Assembly (NCBI GenBank): GCA_963693305.1
Contig: OY855909.1
Coordinates: forward strand, 3,622,241-3,686,240
DNA: 64,000 nucleotides
From: Meandrina meandrites
Lineage: Eukaryota; Cnidaria; Anthozoa; Scleractinia; Meandrinidae
Direction of reading: 5' to 3'
The notes below the pieces were generated by a model. It was not told where the DNA came from. It saw only the letters and a program-made list of their open reading frames with translations, and searched no databases. Every line of letters begins with the position of its first letter. Positions within the stretch are counted from its first letter, which is position 1. Shown here in pieces: positions 1-15,400 of this stretch. The position numbers and the translations under genes were made by a program.

Positions 1-434
1 TTGGCTCTTTGCAAAAGCCTCTCTCGGAGTAAACCCGATAATTTCGTCTGTTTCTCGAAAAGGAGGAATGTTCTTACTACAAACGATCCAAAAAAATGCT
101 GTCTTCCTGGTCCAAATGAGAAAATTCGTTTTTTCTAAGCCGGTTTGTCCAACAACAAATCCTAACCCTCCCCTCCCGTTGCAAATCTTTGTGCTAAACT
201 TTGATTGGTTGGACGCAATCCCGATCCAGTTTCTTTCGTTTTGTGACTCGGCCAAGAGGAAGTGCGCCAGTGACGCCTGGCAGATTTTGTATCTTGTTTT
301 GTGATGGTGGTTTCTTGGAAAAGCGATTCTCAGAATGAGAAATTCTGCTTTAAAAACAACTCGTTTCATTGTTTTAGTGATTTGCGCGAGTCTACGTCTA
401 ACGTTAAGCCGTGAAATGCTGAGATACTCAAAGA
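1..434. other. Upstream region of the JAK gene
   Basis: No convincing gene is visible. An open frame at 68-304 has no recognisable domain. An in-frame TGA at 420-422 lies just before the ATG at 435, which supports that ATG as the start of the following gene. The promoter and 5' UTR of the JAK gene are expected here, but I see no clear TATA box. Confidence 0.5.
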
Positions 435-3400
435 ATGGGTGTTAATGGCGGACCAGGGGTTTGGAGACGGGTAAAAGAAGCGTGTACCAACAGAAAATGG
501 CCGTGGTCTCGATCGACTTTCTCAAAAGATGGAAGTGGAACTGTGGTTTTTGCTTCAACCGACGAAGTCTTGAAATTCGTTTACCGTCCAAACTTAAGCG
601 TTAGGGTAAGTTGCATTTTTGCTTATGGTGAAATGAAAATGGCGTTTCGAAATCTTCGTTTTAGTACAAAATCTTTCGCTGTTTTGTGCGGATGCATGTC
701 ATTAGTAAGAGTTTACTTCTCATAAATACATAAATTCGTCAACCTAGTTAACATGGTGTACGCGAATAAATTCGTGATGACGTTTTTTTTTTCTGGGAAT
801 TGAAAGAAGCATTGCTTATGCAACATCGTATTCCCTCTATGCTCCAGCGCTAACAACTGCCTGTTGTGGGTGGACGTTCCACAGACTCCCAGCTAGTGGA
901 GAAAAATTAGTGTGTTTGAGTGTTTGGTTCGAGGTATTTTTATGGTTTTATTTGCAATCTTTCAATTTACGCTAATTAACTAATCAAAGAGAGATGTTCG
1001 TCTGAAACCAACTTTTTTCATAATGAAAGAGTTTGACAAGCAGTAAAGTTCATTAGTTATTGTTTGTCTTTAGTAGTTAACATTAGAAAACTTTGTCTTC
1101 CCTGCAATTTTTATCAATTAACTGATCTTTTTTTCTTGGGGTTTCTAACACTTCGGAAACATGCTCGCTTGAATAAAATGTTCAACAAAACATTAAATAG
1201 TAAAGCACTTTACATATGGATCAGTCATTTTATTTTCATGTTTTATATTGTTAAGATTTATTTTTCCAATCCCCAGGGTATGTTATTTAGTTTCAAAAAC
1301 TCAAAATTTTGCTTGAAAGATACGTGATAAAGTTACTTCTTGGAACAACATGATAGTGCAATTCTGGGAAACTCTTTATGTTGTTAATGAAAGGCACGGT
1401 TGAGACAAAAAACTTAGCAGGTTTTGCAAGTGATCCTTTGTTGAAAAGTAAATTTAGTTTAAGAGTGCTTACATTTATGTAAGAGCTGCCCAGTATATTA
1501 AAACTCTAATATATGTGTTCGGTTTTTTATTCAAATGTACCGGTAAAAAGCTACTATAAAGGAAAAATGTAGTAAGTTTTCTTAATCTGTAACTTGAGTG
1601 AAAACTGTCTAGCTTTTTTCTCATCAGGACACTCAAGATGCTACCAGTCAATGACTTAAGTGAATAAGAGGTCATGTTATGATGGCCTTAAACAATAGAA
1701 TTGCATCGTAAATTAATTCTCGGAAATACGAATTAGTGATCATAATGGCTTTATTTTAGTTCCGAGAAATGCTAATAGAACCGATGACAAATAGCCATTC
1801 CAGAGTGTGCAGGCAGTAGGTAGCATCTGTATGAACAGAGCTTAGAGGGGGTATTGCATATATTGAGTAAAGTGTTTGTCAAAAAAACTCAGCTGTCCCC
1901 TTTTTTTTTTCCTAGAAAAGCCTTGTTAATCACGTGACCAGCAGATGTCAATTGAAAGAAAGGGTGCTGGCTCTTTACAATTCCTAGAAATAAAAAGAAA
2001 TCCAAAACTTGTCAAACAATGAGGTTCAAACTGAAAAGTAATGACTCCTGGCCTGGATTAAATTACAAAATGTTGTTAACCTTTCAGTTGCATAATACTA
2101 CATTGTAGAGTGCATACCATGCATTCACAATTATATTAATTGGAATTTATTTAAACATGCTTTTTATTTGTGCCTTTAAAAAGCTAGTTGAGAAAACAGT
2201 TATGTTACCTAGCAAAGAAAAGAAGGCTTCCAATTTACAATATGTTATTCTCTGTAACTTGGATTACTTGTATTCATGTGTGGTGGAGTGCGGTGTGGGT
2301 TAACAATAGACTACTAGCAATCTCTCCGGGAGAAGAGTATTTCTGGACCCGGTAATCTTCAAAATTTGGATAATGCTATCCACTGGATAAATCCCTGGCC
2401 AGTGGATTAGTGTTGACAAAACAATTAAGACGGAATCCGCCAGGACTTCGAGTAGTTGTTGGACAAAATTATGTACCAAAATTATTTACACCTTGCAAGC
2501 TTTTGTGTTACTGCTTCAAATATTTTATGAAAAGAAATCTTTTCTAACAACACCAAACATCGAAAACCAATCTCGAAGTTCCGCTGAATTCCACTAAATC
2601 GCTTAAAAGACGCGAGCTTTTGCCTATAGCTTGTGAACATTAAATTTCATTTTCTCGGGCTCTGATAAGAAATTGTTGTACCAAAATTATTTACACCTTA
2701 TTGCAAACTTTTGTGTTACTGCTTCAAATATCTTATCAAAAGAAATCTTTTCTAACAACACCAAACACCAAAAACAAATTTTGAAATTTCACTGAATTCC
2801 ACTGAATCGCTTAATTAAAGACGATTTTACAAAATGGCTGCACCTGAGAATTTCCCTATAGCTTGTGAACTTTGAAATTCATTTTCTAAGACTCTGATAA
2901 GAAATTGTTGTTGGTGTTATCAGTGATAATTACTTAATACATCTTTACCTTTTATTTAGGGTAGAAAATAACGCAATAGGATTTAAATTATTCCGGTACT
3001 CGATTTTTGTCCAACTTAAATAAATATTACTCGACTTCCTGGTGGAGTCCGTCTTAATGCTATTATCTACTGGATAGTGATTTATCTAGTAGATATCATT
3101 ATCCTTACACTGAACAACCTGAGGGCCAGATGGCCCACTAGTTAGGTCAAAAACTAAAAAAAACTAAAATTTATTTTGCCTTTTCTCATGCAGACAGATT
3201 AAAAATTGGGGTCTTGTTATATTTATTTAAAATTACCTCACTCTGAATATATGTGTTGTAATATTGATCCTTACAGGATGTCTGCACTGAAGCAGCTACA
3301 AAAGTCAATATTTCTCCAGTTGGCTTGGATTTTTTCACCTTGGTGTCTGAAGATGGCAGCTGTATCCTTAACCCAAACAAGGTGCTCAGTGAGGTGGATT

Positions 3401-6400
3401 GCAGCCTAGTGTACTCATTCAAACTCTGCGTCAAAGCTTGTCATGGCTTGGAGCTCCGGGATTTTGATAAAATAGCATTTGAATATTACTTCCAACAGGT
3501 TTGTGTCTCATTCATTATCATGATTACTTTTTTATTGTGTAAATAAAAATGTTAAGGGGGGTGTACATGTGGTTACCTAGTGGTCAGTGCAATGGACTAG
3601 CTCCATTTGAACAAGACAATTAATGACTCCCATAGTGCCCCTAGGCCTCAGCACCAAGGTGTATTCCATGGACAAATTCATTTTAATTTACAGTTGGGGG
3701 GTTGGTAACCATGTGGTGCACCAGAATTCCTTAAGGGAGGGGGGAAATATGCCCTTGTCACTCCTACAGAAACCAGAGTTTAGCACTCGCTCATAGTACA
3801 GTTACGGTCATTTTATTTCTGTAATCAATTATGCTCATTCGTGACTGACACCATAAAATGTTCATGATCATTTGTCAATGAGACCTTAGCTAATAGTTAT
3901 GCTGGATTAAGCAAGAACATAAGATGTGTTGTTTTTGTGTTTCTTTACAGTGCCGTCAAGAATTCTTGTCTGGAAAAATAGGCGAATTCAGCAAAGAGAA
4001 CCAAAGCCATCTGGCACAGATAGTCCTTTATGAGGTCATCTATCTGGCAAGAAAACAAGGTGTACCCCCCAAAGATGTCATTGATAACCCGTAAGTATTT
4101 TAAATAATTTTTTAATAATTTTGATAGCTTAAAAGATCCTGCAGTTTTATTAAAAGATTCTGTTGACATGTTTGAAATTTTTTTAAAAATGAAAAGGTTT
4201 AATTTGTGCAGGGAATGTAACCAAATTAAAAACGCAAACTTAGGTCGACTTGAAAGTACCTTCTTCCATTTGCATGTAATTGGAAACTGACGTTTAATTT
4301 ACACTGTAGCAGTGGAAATTAATGTGGGTGCATTTGTAATTTTAATAATTTGCAGGGGGCGTTATCACATTAAAAAGCTATTTCAGAGAGGAATATTTGC
4401 AGAATATCCTCTACACGACACAAAGTCATTTCTAAAGGAAAACTTACCTGCTCATGAGAATATCAGAGATGACCAGATTAAATCACAGTATATCAATGTC
4501 TTGGAAAGAGCTGACGATTTTTTTGTACACAAGTTCTCTTTTGGAAAGGTTTGTATGCAAATTATATTATTTTCATTATTGTTTAGTATATATTTAATTA
4601 TCTTATTAATGAAGTATGAGGGCTGTACAGGGAGGAAGTTGATATCGCTGATAGGTCTGCAAATCAAGCACAGCAAGGTACATGAAAATATTTGAAAAGA
4701 TATATAATTATACTTTGAAAATATTTGATCAGGAATAAAGCAGCCTGTCTGAGTGATTAATTTTTCTAATGGTCCTCTTAAAGGGGCACTGTCACAAGCA
4801 TAACTTCAAAAGTTCAACAGCCCAAAAACATGTTTACACCATTGGAAATATATTAACAGTGGTCAAGTTTTCTTAAAATTACTATTAATACCAGTGTTCT
4901 AATCAACAATGATTTAGATAAACATATACAGGTAAAAACTAACGATAGATAAATCCGACGTTTCGGCGACATCTTGGCGCCATTGTCAAGGGAAACTAAT
5001 TAAATATGCGATTTCAAGAGTAACTAAGAGTTCACAGTTTCTAATTTGCATAAGTTAGACAAAGACTTTAGCGCGAACTGAGTCTGATTGTACATTTAAA
5101 CACGGTCGTAATACCAGTGTTCTGAAGCTAAATACAGAGTGATATCACTGTGATACCATCAGAAGCTTTTGATCTCAACTTGAAAAAGTCAGCCTGACTT
5201 TTTCAACTTCTATCCTTGTGGCTTGGAAAAATTGATGAAAACTATTTACGGTCACCCTCTTCTTTAAACAATTTGCCAGATATCCTTCCCTTTACATTCT
5301 AGGAGTATTTCCTGCATGGCTGAAAGCACTTAGTCGTAATTTTGGTGCTGTTTTGCTAAAAAAGCCAAAAAATGTCTGTGACAGTGTCCCTTTAATTAGA
5401 TGAGTAGTTAAGTTGTATAACAAATTGACAGGTTGTGGTTCCTTTATTTGTATAAAGCTTGCCGTTTTTTTGACCTAAGGTTTATGGCCAAGTGAGCAGA
5501 AAGTTTGAGGTTCTTATCAGTGCCGAATTTGGAATCAAGAAGAGGAGAACTGACGTGGAGAACACTGTAAGTTTTATGTTAAATATCAAATTAATTTAAA
5601 TTAATGCTCTTTTCCATTTTCATACTACCACACTCACAAATAAGTAAGGGGGGGGGGGGGGGGTGGTGGCAACAGGGTCAGGAATCTGTGTTCGCACTAA
5701 ATGTGGTATGAACTGGGAAAAAATGCCCAATGTTTACATTCTCAGTTAGTCCAGTTATAAAAGCTTGTTAACAGCACTGAGCCATGCAGTCAGTCAGTTA
5801 TACCATTCCCCTCCCACGGCCACACCCCATTTTCACCAACAGCAACTGGATGCTGTTATTAAATATTGCACCCTTGTTATAACAGACGGTTAATTAATAG
5901 CATAAAGATTGTGATAGCATCATGATGATTATGCTTTGTTTTAACTGTAGCTTCCTGAGATTATAGTGGAGAGGTTCTCAGATGTAGAAGCAATAGAATT
6001 TGACCGTATGAAAAACCTTGTCACTATCTTCCGAAAAGACTTCAAGCCAGAGGTATGTCCAACATGTCATGTTAATGATTCTGTTTTTTCACACAACTTT
6101 TATTTGGCATGTTGTAGTATTTTATCTAGTATGTAATTGACCTTGAGGTTGCATATGATTATGGGTTTGCAGACACTGACAGCAAGTTCAACACAAGAGG
6201 CTGATTCCCTTATCACGCTCATTGAGGGTTATTACAGACTGATGGTTAACCAGTACAAGCAGCTTCTAAGAGGTATGTTATTTAATAGCTACATCTGGAT
6301 GGTCTCCTTATCAGCCATTGTTTGGGTCATCAAATCATAGCTATAAACATATAATGAATTATAATTTTTCTATTATGTTATATTATGAGATAATTGATAT

Positions 6401-9400
6401 AAAAATTTTATAATAAATTATAAATTGGGAATTGATAATTAGGTTGTACTGGTACGAGAGGGGCGGTGGCCAAATGGACAGATCCAATGTTCCGGGTTCA
6501 AGCCCTAGCCAGGGCAGTGCATTGTGTTCTTGGGGAAGACATAGTGCCTCTCTCCACCCAGGTGTATAAATGGGTAACAGCGTATTTACTACTGAGCTAA
6601 GCCTGCGATGGACTAGCGTCCCATCAAGGTGGGAGTAGAAATACTCCTAGGCGCTTCATGCTATGGAAACCGGATAAGCTCTGGCCTGATGTGCCACTAG
6701 CCTCGAATGTAGACTTTTTACTGCCCATGGTAATCTGTTGTGTTCATTCCTTTCAGGTTCAAAGAGCACAGGTGCCATACTTTTTCATGGGCCAATCTCG
6801 TAAGTGTATCTGGATTGTTGTCAATCAAACAGACAGTTTACAGTTGAACTGGCCACCATGATATATAATCTATATATCTAACGTCAGTTTACAGCTGTTT
6901 GATCAACCTTGTGTTTTAAAGTTTGTTATAAAATTTTCGAGTAATTGCGCGCGCTGTGATTGGTCAGTTCGAGTTCATTATAGCTCCATAAAGCACGCTG
7001 CTTACGTCACGCGCGTGCTTTATGGAGTTATAATGCACGCTGCCTACGTCACAAGTTTTAGCGCGCGCAATTTCTTTAACATTTTATAAAAGAAATAAAG
7101 AACTTGTCCTCGTGCATTGTTGAGTTATATAAGCACTTGGGAATTTTTAAGAACACTCGAGAAGTGCGAGAAGCACTCGGCTACGCCTCGTGCTTCTCTA
7201 TGCACTTCTCTCATGTTCTTAAAAATTCCCGCGTGCTTATATAACTCAACAATGCACTCAGGCGCGTTTTTTATTTCTTTATTACGGTAATCAATCTGAG
7301 TGAGTAGTTTCACATTAATGTAAATTAATCATTCCCATGATTTTGTTCCTGCAGGCGCAAGATGGGGGAAGATCTCTTGCTCAAAGGATGCAAAGAAGTT
7401 GGTTCCTTTTTGCTAAGAAGGAAACGAAGTGAACACTTTGACTATGTTCTTTCAGTGTACGTGGGAGAAAAAGTAATGAACTATGATATTACATGGGATA
7501 CGTCCACTGATCCCGGAGTCTTTCATCTCAAAGGCTCAACGAAAGGATTTTCAGACCTGTTGGGGCTGGTGGAACATTACAAGCTGTCAGCGGTAAAACC
7601 ACTGTCTATAATTTTATGTATTAATGATTTAATGATCTAATTAAAAGCAAGTCGAGAGAAATTAAGTACATGCCACCATCATCACATGATATCCATATAC
7701 TCAACATGGGGTAGGAAAATGTCAGAGAAGTGAAATTAAAAGTGCAATGTTAGCATTAGGTTTAGGATTCTAGGACCACCTTGGATTGAATAAAAAAAGA
7801 AATGAATTCTCTCTCCCCGGAATCAATGATGAAATTTGTATTCACACTAAAACTCCCCTGAATCAATGATGGATTTGCTCTAAATGTGCCATTTTTTCCA
7901 TCATTAAAATTGGGAGAGCCCTTTTTGCATCATTTGCATGGGAATGTAGTCTTTCTTTATATTAGTAGCAAAACTGTATACATGAAAAATATATGCATTC
8001 AAATTGTCCTATATCTAGCAGATTATCTGATGGCTCTTAAAAAATGCTGCTAACCCAAAGTTGAAATTAATGAAAAAGAATATTATGTTATTTTAAATTT
8101 TAGGATGGGCTCCCTGTCTGCTTGAAACAGATACTCCGACCAAAGACAGAAGGTAAGAACAAATGTCAAGAAATGGACAATAATTCATTAGTTTAAAGTT
8201 CATGCCTTTTCCTACAAACATTATAAATGCACTCAATGCAAACAACTAAATAATTAGGTTCATTTTCCTGTTAAGTGTACAGGTCCAGTAAACTTTTCAA
8301 CTCTGTGTAAGCAGCTAAACCAGGACATTTCAAATTGTGCAGTTCCAGAAAACCACCCCATGGAAGGTCCATGGAAATTCCGAGGGGGAGGGGGGTCTCA
8401 AAGCCAAAATTTTAAAAGAAAAGTATGGGGCTTAACTGGAAATTCCAGAGGGGCGGGGGGGATTCAAACCAAAAAACCTTCTGTGGGAGGGGTATGGATA
8501 TTCTCTGGAGCAACACATTATGAATCACTTTACTCTGTATTAATTTTTGAAATGTGTGGTGATGTTAATGGCTGATATTGAGCAGTTGTGTGATTCATGC
8601 ATCACTTTTAATTTGGCAGTTAAAATAACTCGAAGAATGACATGACATAAGAAGTAGTTATAAGTTATTAATTAACAGCAATTATTTTTTAGGTTTAGCT
8701 GCATTATTGGACCGGCAGGTTTTGGCACCTGCAGTACCAGAAGTTCACCTTGTTGATGCCGCTAACCAAATTGACAATTTGATACTGGAGGGAAATTCAT
8801 TATCAACATGGGTAAACCATTTCTACCTGCTATTTATTAATAATAGCCCCAAGTTAAAAACAGACTTAACCAGAAACACACACACCCAAGTAATAACCTG
8901 TATCCTTTAGCCCCAAGAAAACTCATTCTCACGCTAAAATGTTAGCTAATAAACAATTTTTCTAGGGTGAGTTTGGTGAAGTGAAGAAGGGTTCCTGGTC
9001 TTGTGCCACTGCTGATCATGAACTTGTGTACGTGGTTTCAAGGGCATTGGTGAAACCTATTGGAAGGGAGGTAAGTTGTTTAGCATGTCTGTTTATTGCC
9101 TTATTTCCTACTGCTTTTTTCGTCCTTGTTTTTGACTATTTACTAAGGTCACCTTTAAATGCCAGGCCAAGTAATTTCTTCACATTGACTTACTTGACTT
9201 ATGGGCATAACCCTAGGTGGGTATAGGACCGGGTTTCTTCTTGCTAAAAATAGCCCTTGAGCTCAGATGCTTAAGGTGACAAACTGTGAAATGTTAATGA
9301 GCCTTCAAACTTCCATACTCCAGACATTAAGTTTGAGAAGAATTGAGAAATGTTGAAAATAAATACACTTTGGTTTGTCAATTTGTTGATATTCTCTCCT

Positions 9401-12400
9401 CTTTGTGTCACAGAAAATAAAACACTTCAGAGAAGCCATGGGTACTTTTCTGGAACTTCAGAATCCCTACCTGACTCTGTTCTACGGCATTGCTCAGACA
9501 GAAAAAGCTTTGATCTTTGTGTTTGAGTTTGCAGCAGAAGGTCCTCTAGATCATTACATAAAGACTGAAAGGTAACTTATACTCCGGTATGTGATGCTAA
9601 GTTAAGTCTGCAGTCAGGCCAAGGTGGCATGTACAACTGAATAGCTGTAGCATGAAGTGACCTGGAGTGTTGATGCTAGTCCATCACAGGTTACCAGCAG
9701 CACTTTGTGAGGTTGCTCAGTTTGGAAAGAGGCACTGTGAGAGTAAGAACACAACACAATAGCCACAGCCAGCATATACTGGAGTCCAACATGATAACTA
9801 TGTCAGGTCACTGTCCAGGGTGACATAATGAACAATACACCTTTTGCATCCCTTTCCTGTAAACGGTGATGAAAGGGCTGGGTTATTATTGTTATGGGGA
9901 ACAGGGATGGCGCAGTGGTGAGAGCACTCGCCTCTCACCAGTGTCGCCCGGGTTCGATTCCTGGACCCGGCGTCATATGTGGGTTGAGTTTGTTGTTGGT
10001 TCTCATCCTTGCTCCAAGGGTTTTTCACCGGGTTCTCCGATTTTCCTCCCTCCACAAAAACCAACACTTCTAAATTCCAATTCGATCAGGAATACAGGGC
10101 CCCACAAGCTTCTAGCTTTAAATACTGTATTAACGTGTCTAAACAAAGATAATTTACGTTCTTGTTAGTAAAAAGGAAGGTGGCATATCCAAAGGAAGAG
10201 TCATTTCTTATGCTGCACAGATTGCAGAGGGAATGATGTTTCTGCACAGCAAGGTAAGTTCATAGCTCGTTTTGAGAAATTCATTATAATAAAGTCAAAA
10301 GTTACTTTGCGTACGCATCAACAAAGCTTTGTTAAGACTCTTCATTGGCCAAGTGAACAATGAACAGGATATGTAGTATTGTAGCATCCAAACGCCTCGT
10401 AGTATGAGGCACACTTCTGATTTTCACATTTCAGACTACCTTGTATTTCAATCATCTAGTCTTTGCCCAGATAACGCCGCTATTACATATAGAGAACGTG
10501 TGTGAGAAGATTAACTTGGTACCGTAAAAACTACCTTGTATTCACGTCTTTATAATAAAATAGTGATCCAGAACCAACCGGTAAGATAACTTACATACAT
10601 TTTATTGGTGTGTTTTGTTCTCAGAATTGTGTTCACGGCCGGCTGAATGCACACAATGTGCTTGTTGCCCATGAAGAATGTGTAAAGATCAGTGATTTTG
10701 GGCTCCTGTACCTTGTCAATAACGGGCAGAGCTTCTTCCACGCTGCTAACAGAGGGCACGGGTGAGGAACAATGCCTGTATCAACCTTAAAATTTTACTT
10801 GACTTAACAGATGGGTTCTACCCTGGTTGTCAAGACACCAGTTACCAACAAGAGTCCTTTCGGAATGTTTCTTGCACTTGCAGCAAAGTTGCTTGTTTGA
10901 TTCACAGGAGACACTGAATTCGGAGGGTGCGTGCGCTTTTGAAAATCAAAGGAGCGATCGCGAAACTAGCCAATCGTGGGGCAAAGTGTGCATTATTTTC
11001 TTAAAAAATGTCGAAATGAAACCATCTTCTGTTTGGTAAATACAAAATAATACGCCTTTTAGAGCGCACTTTATTACAAAGTGTTTTCCATACCTTTTAT
11101 TTTGTCCAGAATTTCTAAGGAGCGTCCCATCCCATTAAAGTTAGAGAATGACTGTTGAGACCTTTATGACTTTAATGCTGTGACTTTATTAACGCACGAG
11201 AACTTTACACTTGGCAATTTTACACCTTTTCGCGCGTGCGCTGATTTACGTACTTTGTTTTCATTGGTAACATTTAAGCGCGCGCATATTATTCAAATTT
11301 AAATTTTGTCACGCGTAAATGTTTGTGGCGCAAGCAATAAAAGGAGAATTTTGGATTTTGCATTGAATCGGTTGTTGGTTTATTTGTGGACCATTTAATC
11401 GTTTTATTTTGGAATTTCGGAAAACGGATCGGACTTTTGTTGTGTGTTCGGAAATCGCCCGAACAATGACCTTCCTTTCGGGGCCTTTACTTTCTTCTGG
11501 ACTGAGTTTCAACTGAGTGTTTGTTAGAATCAAGTTGACAGTGGGTTTGTCAGCTGAGACCAAAACATATATTTATTGCAAAAGCAAACATTTCATATTG
11601 GAGCCTTTCATAATCTCATTATAGCATGGTACATCGTGCTTTGGTACATCGTACTTAAAAGTTGAAATATTTTTTTTTTACCCAACATGTCTGGAATAGC
11701 TACTGCTGGTTCTCGCCTCAGTCTCTGCTCGATCATTCATTCAATGTGGAGAGTGACATCTGGGCGTTCGGAGTTACACTTTGGGAAATGTTTGCTATGA
11801 AAAGGCCATTTCACTGCTCTTACACAGAACGAGTGTTGACAGAAAAACAGGTAAAAGTTTCTCCTGCCGTGCTGTTCATAAGTGACATGTGAGGTATGAG
11901 TTTACTACTATTTATACCATGCCATAGAAAATACAGCCAATCAGAATACAGGAAAGCCGTTGTATATTCGACGGTATTCAACCCAACCTTCCCATCGTGC
12001 GCTGCGGCCTTATTCTTAACGAAATGTAGCCAGCGTATTTTCTATGGCATGGTATAAAATAGTTACACAACACTTTCTCGTGGTATAATATTGAATATCC
12101 CACTTGTCACTTGTATTTTCTTGGTATACACACTTGCCTAAAGGCTCGTGTGTATACCGAGAAAATACAAGTGACTCGTGGGATATTCCATAGTATACCA
12201 CTCGAAAGCGTTACGTAACTAGTATGTAGTGGATGAAAATATTAGTGCAGATAATGAAGTGGAAGAAGAAAGAAGAACAATATTACAATTATCAACAATG
12301 TGTTAACGTTTGGGTTGTGAAACTAGACATAGAAGCTGTAATATTCAGTTTAATTATATGGCAAGGCAGTCTTGAGGTAAATCCAAGCTTGTGGTTGGCT

Positions 12401-15400
12401 CTTTCTTGGTCAGGATTTTGCCTTCCGGACCATTTCCATAGAGACGGTCATAAGCCGTGTATTTTTTGGTTTTCCAAAGCCGGCAAATCAAAATTTGCAG
12501 CTAAAACGAGTGCCATTTAATAAACTACTTATTAACCTAGCTTGCTCGAGCTGTACTGGGGAATATTGGCCCTCGGTCGTTTTCTTACGGACCTCGATGC
12601 GCTCGGTCCATACTGCCATGACCTCGGGCCAATCTACCCCAGTAAGTACTGGTAAGACATTGGTTGTTGCCCTATATTAAGATAACGTTCTAAAGATGAT
12701 TGTTCTGTCTGGCACACGGTTCACATTCTTGCTGTCAGCTGCAGTTCGATTCGTTGTAGAAGTTCTAATGTCTTGCTTTCTGATTCGTCCCCATGTTGAT
12801 TGTCATGCACGATTCGACACGATGTTGTCACATGTATTAGAATCGCAATGAGTCAGTGGTTGTCTAAAGTAAGAAGAAATGGAAGAATGGATTTGTGCTG
12901 CAGGACTGAAGCAAAATCGGGAGCGTGACTTCTTTGTTTCATCCCTCGCCTGTTTTTCCTTTCCCAGTCACCCCCACCCCCCACCCCCCACCCTCCACCA
13001 CAATAATGATGACTTAATTAATCGGTAGAGTCCTTTCTTCGACAGGTTATGGCCAGGTATTTAAAAGGGCAGTATCTAAATCCAGACAGGTTAGTAAAGC
13101 CCTTTTCTAGCTGTATTATCAGTGTTTTCTTTTTACAAAGAGACGTTATTGAACTGTGGCATTTTTAGTCCATATTAGGGAAATCGTAGACGAGTTGTCA
13201 GTATTAATTTTGTTCCCTAGAATCAGTTTCCTCTTCCTGTAAACTGGAACTCGATCCCTTGGCCCGTTGGAGTATAAAACCATAAAGCTTGCCATTCTGT
13301 TTATGTCCGAAAACACCTAGATATTTTTGGTACAACTTTGATTTAATTATATTAACTGTTTATTCAACAACGATAGAAGAGGAAAGCTTCACTCACGGAC
13401 TGATTTTGATAGAGCCTTCATTATGCCTTTGATAACCTTGTTTTCCAGACCAAACTGCCCAGCCAGTGTCGGGAATCTGATAAAAAGATGTTATTCTCCA
13501 AAACCCCAGGTTGGCTTGTTGTCATTCTTATTGTCATTCATCATTCTTATCTTGTGCAATGTTAGGATTTCTTATACTCAGTTGACGCTAGCTAAAATGT
13601 TTGCAGTATAGGCTGAAAAGAAACATAACAAATAAATTGCAAAAGTTTTCTTCATCAACCCTTGCATCACATGTTTAGATAATTAGGTAAGGTATCTAAA
13701 GACACCCTGTTATTCTTGTGGGAAAGCAAAGTGCATATGATCTTTGTCACAACTTTACCTTCTGCAATAAGGGTTTTGTTTTCTTTACTCAGTAATGCCT
13801 ACGCTCAAACCAAGTAAAGCCCGGAATTTTCACCTTAATAATCAATTTAAAAGATGGCTAAGTCATTCAGCATTGTACTGATATTCCCTTAACCTTCACA
13901 GGACAGAATGTCTTTCCGGGAATTGGTGACAGAGCTACGATCTCCTGAATTAGGTGAGTCTAATGCAGGGCCCACCATTCAGCTTGATGGCATTGTAAAT
14001 GAAAATCGTCAAGTGTAACGTCTGCTGTTAAAAGCGCTATCACATTATAAAAATTATGGTTTTATCACATTATAAAACTATGGTTTTATTTGGAGTTTTG
14101 TATTGGCCACTAAGTGACCTACGAGCAAGTTGCTTGAATTAATTTTTTGAAAAGCGCCAGGTTTACCATGCAATAGATCACCTTAAAAGCGGCTACCTAA
14201 TCAAAGTTGGCTTTATTTTTGTTTCGATGCATGTGTGGCTATTTTCTCAAACTAACAAAGTGCCGTAAATAAATGATGGTTAATTTGTAGCTCGGTAAAT
14301 AAACGATAAAGATAAATTGTTCACGAGTGTGGGACAAAGAAAAATACTGAGTCCCCGACGGGAATCGAACCCATGGCCTCCCAGATACTGGTTGGGCACT
14401 CGAACCAAAGAGAGACTCGTGGAGAGCGAAGCCATTAACTGGGTTGAAGTCATTAAGAAAGTGCCAAGTTCTGTGTTTCTGCGCTTGCATCACACGGTTT
14501 TGTTCTCAGCCCGCCCTGCCCTGAGGATTTGTTTCAGTGTATGTTGAGATGTTGTTCAGAGATTGTTTTTGGTGTCAATCCGCATTCTACTGCCCCTAGT
14601 CTCTTGGCTGGCACCATAGCCGATCTTGATATCTTTCAGTGGATTGCTAGTTACCCCTTTTCCATTTTTAAATTTGGCAATGCTTCAAAGTGTGTATATC
14701 ATAATAGCACATCATTACCTTTGATACGTTTGTGTGGACTGTGTGGACAAAATAGCCAAAGGAATACGTTGGTGTTTGTTATTTAGTAGTCCCATTGTTT
14801 TTTAACTATTGATTTTACAGAGCTCATAAATGGTATTGACAAGTTTGATTTGTTTATTAGTTACAGATGATGAAGCTCAAGACCTTCTCCTCCCACTGGA
14901 AATCACACAGCTGGAAGATTGGGAGGAGGTGCCATTACCAACTCACCAGAATCAAATCGAATTACAACCTCTTCCATCGAACTCTCAGGTAGTCATAAAT
15001 ACCTTCTCTTATACAGTACCATCTCCATTTGACTTATTTTGAACCTTGTCTGAGTTCGAAACCTACCAAAACTGCACACTTTCCCAACTCTATCTGCAAC
15101 TTTTGTGCGTTGTTAAAATGCGCCTTTCAATAACAATGCGTCTTTGTCACTTTTGCACTCGGTTATGCAATAAGTTAGTAACATTAGGTTTTGGAAAAAA
15201 AAGTAGTAAATAGTAAATGGTCTAGCTCACAAAGAATCTCTCCGCAGCTCAGAGGTTAGAGCGCCAACCGGTATCTGGGAGGCCATGGGTTCGATTCCTG
15301 TCCGGCACTCAGATTTTTCTTTGCCCCACGCTCGTGGCAAATGAACATTTCAGCAAAAAGTTCAAGTCGTTGACACAAAACATTTGTTTGCATTTCAAAA

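Noticed and set aside
9899..9975. Possible tRNA gene with A and B boxes
   Set aside because: The sequence continues as a SINE body and the 3' acceptor stem does not close; treated as a SINE.
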